Positions 7,660 to 8,355 of a stretch of DNA of 8,355 bases are shown in pieces. The stretch is from NCBI GenBank assembly GCA_902782795.1, contig CACZOT010000254.1:1-8355 (forward strand), in the 5' to 3' direction. A model generated the notes under the pieces. It was not told the origin of the DNA, ran no database searches, and was given only the letters and a program-made list of their open reading frames with translations. Numbering within the stretch: the stretch's first letter is position 1; each line of letters opens with the position of its first letter. The stretch comes from an uncultured Eubacteriales bacterium (GTDB lineage Bacteria; Bacillota; Clostridia; Christensenellales; Aristaeellaceae). A program made the position numbers and the translations under genes.

Positions 7660-7977
7660 ATGTTCACCATTTACGGAAGCGTCATGTGCCCGGACTGCCG
7701 GGACTGCAAAGCCAGCTTTGACTTGAGCGGCGTTCCCTACACCTTCGTCGATATCAACCTGCGCCTCCACGATCTGGCCGATTTCCTCGCCCTGCGCGAC
7801 CGCTTGCCCGTCTTCGACCACTGCAAGGAGATCGGCGATATCGGCCTGCCTGCCCTCGTGCGCGAGGACGGCAGCGTCTTCCTGGATTGGGAGGGCTATC
7901 TGCGCGAGCAGGGCCTGCCCGTCGTACACGCCGACGAGCCCGGCCAGGCCTGCAGCCTGGACCGCAGGGGCTGCTGA
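7660..7977 (+). CDS. Glutaredoxin-related protein with CPDC redox motif
   Basis: This 105-residue thioredoxin-fold protein probably acts in cytoplasmic thiol-disulfide exchange; its partner is unknown. It starts with a beta strand (FTIYGS) leading to C10-P-D-C13, the glutaredoxin/thioredoxin-type active site at the start of helix 1, with a further C16 one turn on. GVPYTFVDI (24-32) is the second strand. IGLPALVRED (61-70) supplies the conserved cis-proline loop (P64), followed by the strand GSVFLDW. It fits the small glutaredoxin-related family common in Clostridia rather than classical glutaredoxin (CPYC). Six cysteines in 105 residues (C10, C13, C16, C55, C98, C105) is high, and the last two lie in a short tail ending QACSLDRRGC. 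It sits 19 bp after recG and 5 bp before the deformylase gene, inside the operon. A metal-binding role for the extra cysteines is possible but unsupported. Confidence 0.9.
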   Translation: MFTIYGSVMCPDCRDCKASFDLSGVPYTFVDINLRLHDLADFLALRDRLPVFDHCKEIGDIGLPALVREDGSVFLDWEGYLREQGLPVVHADEPGQACSLDRRGC

Positions 7978-7982
7978 CGGCC

Positions 7983-8355
7983 ATGGTGCGGCCCATCGTT
8001 CGGGACCCCTTCTTTCTCGCCCAACCTTCCGAGCCCGCGGCGTCGGCGGATCTTCCCGTGGCGGTCGATCTGATCGACACCCTGCGCGCCCACGCGGACG
8101 GCTGCGTCGGCCTGGCGGCGAACATGATCGGCGTGCGCAAGCGCGTCATCGCCGTGCTGCTCGGGCCCGTGCCCGTCGCCATGCTCAATCCGCGCATCCT
8201 GCGCCGCAGCGATCCCTATGAGGCCGAGGAGGGCTGCCTTTCCCTGGACGGCGCGCGCAAGGCCCGGCGCTGGCGGCGCATCACCCTCCAGTACACCGAT
8301 TTGAACCTGCGCGGCCATACGGCCTCCTTCGAGGGCTTCGCGGCGCAGATCATCC
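7983..8355 (+). CDS. Peptide deformylase-family protein, atypical motif 1 (partial, runs off right edge)
   Basis: The frame runs from ATG 7983 to the window end, giving 124 residues and lacking the C-terminus. Peptide deformylase removes the formyl group from the initiator Met of new proteins, using a metal held by one Cys and two His. Motif 1 is GLAANMIG (43-50), where the usual form is G-x-A-A-x-Q-I-G: Met48 replaces the Gln that stabilises the reaction intermediate. Motif 2 EEGCLSL (82-88) is intact, with metal ligand C85. The expected HExDH motif 3 would follow FAAQII, just beyond the edge, so it cannot be checked. The N-terminus (MVRPIVRDPFFL) and the GLAANMIG variant resemble, from memory, a short clostridial deformylase subfamily distinct from Def beside fmt. 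The start lies 5 bp after the previous stop with no strong ribosome site (AGGGG at 7966-7970 is 12 nt away), so translational coupling is likely. Confidence 0.88.
   Translation, partial: MVRPIVRDPFFLAQPSEPAASADLPVAVDLIDTLRAHADGCVGLAANMIGVRKRVIAVLLGPVPVAMLNPRILRRSDPYEAEEGCLSLDGARKARRWRRITLQYTDLNLRGHTASFEGFAAQII

Overview
The window looks like chromosomal DNA from a GC-rich member of the Firmicutes/Clostridia. The block yloU/asp23-like gene, fatty-acid kinase (fakA/yloV) and recG on one strand is a conserved Firmicutes gene order, and good AGGAGG-type ribosome sites precede most genes. The Ala/Leu/Met-rich Sec signal peptide without a lipobox on the binding protein recalls uncultured Christensenellales-type Clostridia, but that finer placement is an impression from memory. 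I see no rRNA, tRNA, CRISPR array, transposase or phage gene.

Left half (1-3290, minus strand): a sugar-type ABC uptake operon. In transcription order it holds a secreted substrate-binding protein (2331-3290), a 149-bp gap with two strong inverted repeats, a double-domain RbsA/MglA-type ATPase (661-2181), and a gene whose ATG overlaps the ATPase stop by 4 bp and runs off the left edge (1-664). That third gene sits where a permease is expected. Its visible 221 residues are one N-terminal membrane helix followed by a long alanine-rich, probably coiled-coil region, which is the most unusual protein here.

Centre (3291-3606): a 316-bp divergent control region. It holds a convincing sigma-A-type promoter for each operon, both with 17-bp spacers and TATACT -10 boxes. 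The two promoters lie in inverted orientation and are similar well beyond the -35/-10 boxes, as if one promoter unit had been duplicated or both carry the same regulatory element.

Right half (3607-8355, plus strand): five closely packed genes that look like one operon: Asp23/YloU-family protein, FakA, RecG, a small glutaredoxin-related CPDC protein, and an unusual peptide deformylase cut by the right edge. Gaps are 23, 3, 19 and 5 bp. The first three join envelope/fatty-acid metabolism to replication-fork repair, as in many Firmicutes. The last two add a thiol-redox protein and a deformylase-like enzyme whose motif 1 has Met in place of the usual Gln.

Nothing in the window amounts to a clearly new multi-gene system. 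The leads most worth following are the coiled-coil protein in the ABC operon, the inverted homologous promoters, the asymmetric ATPase and the Gln-to-Met deformylase.
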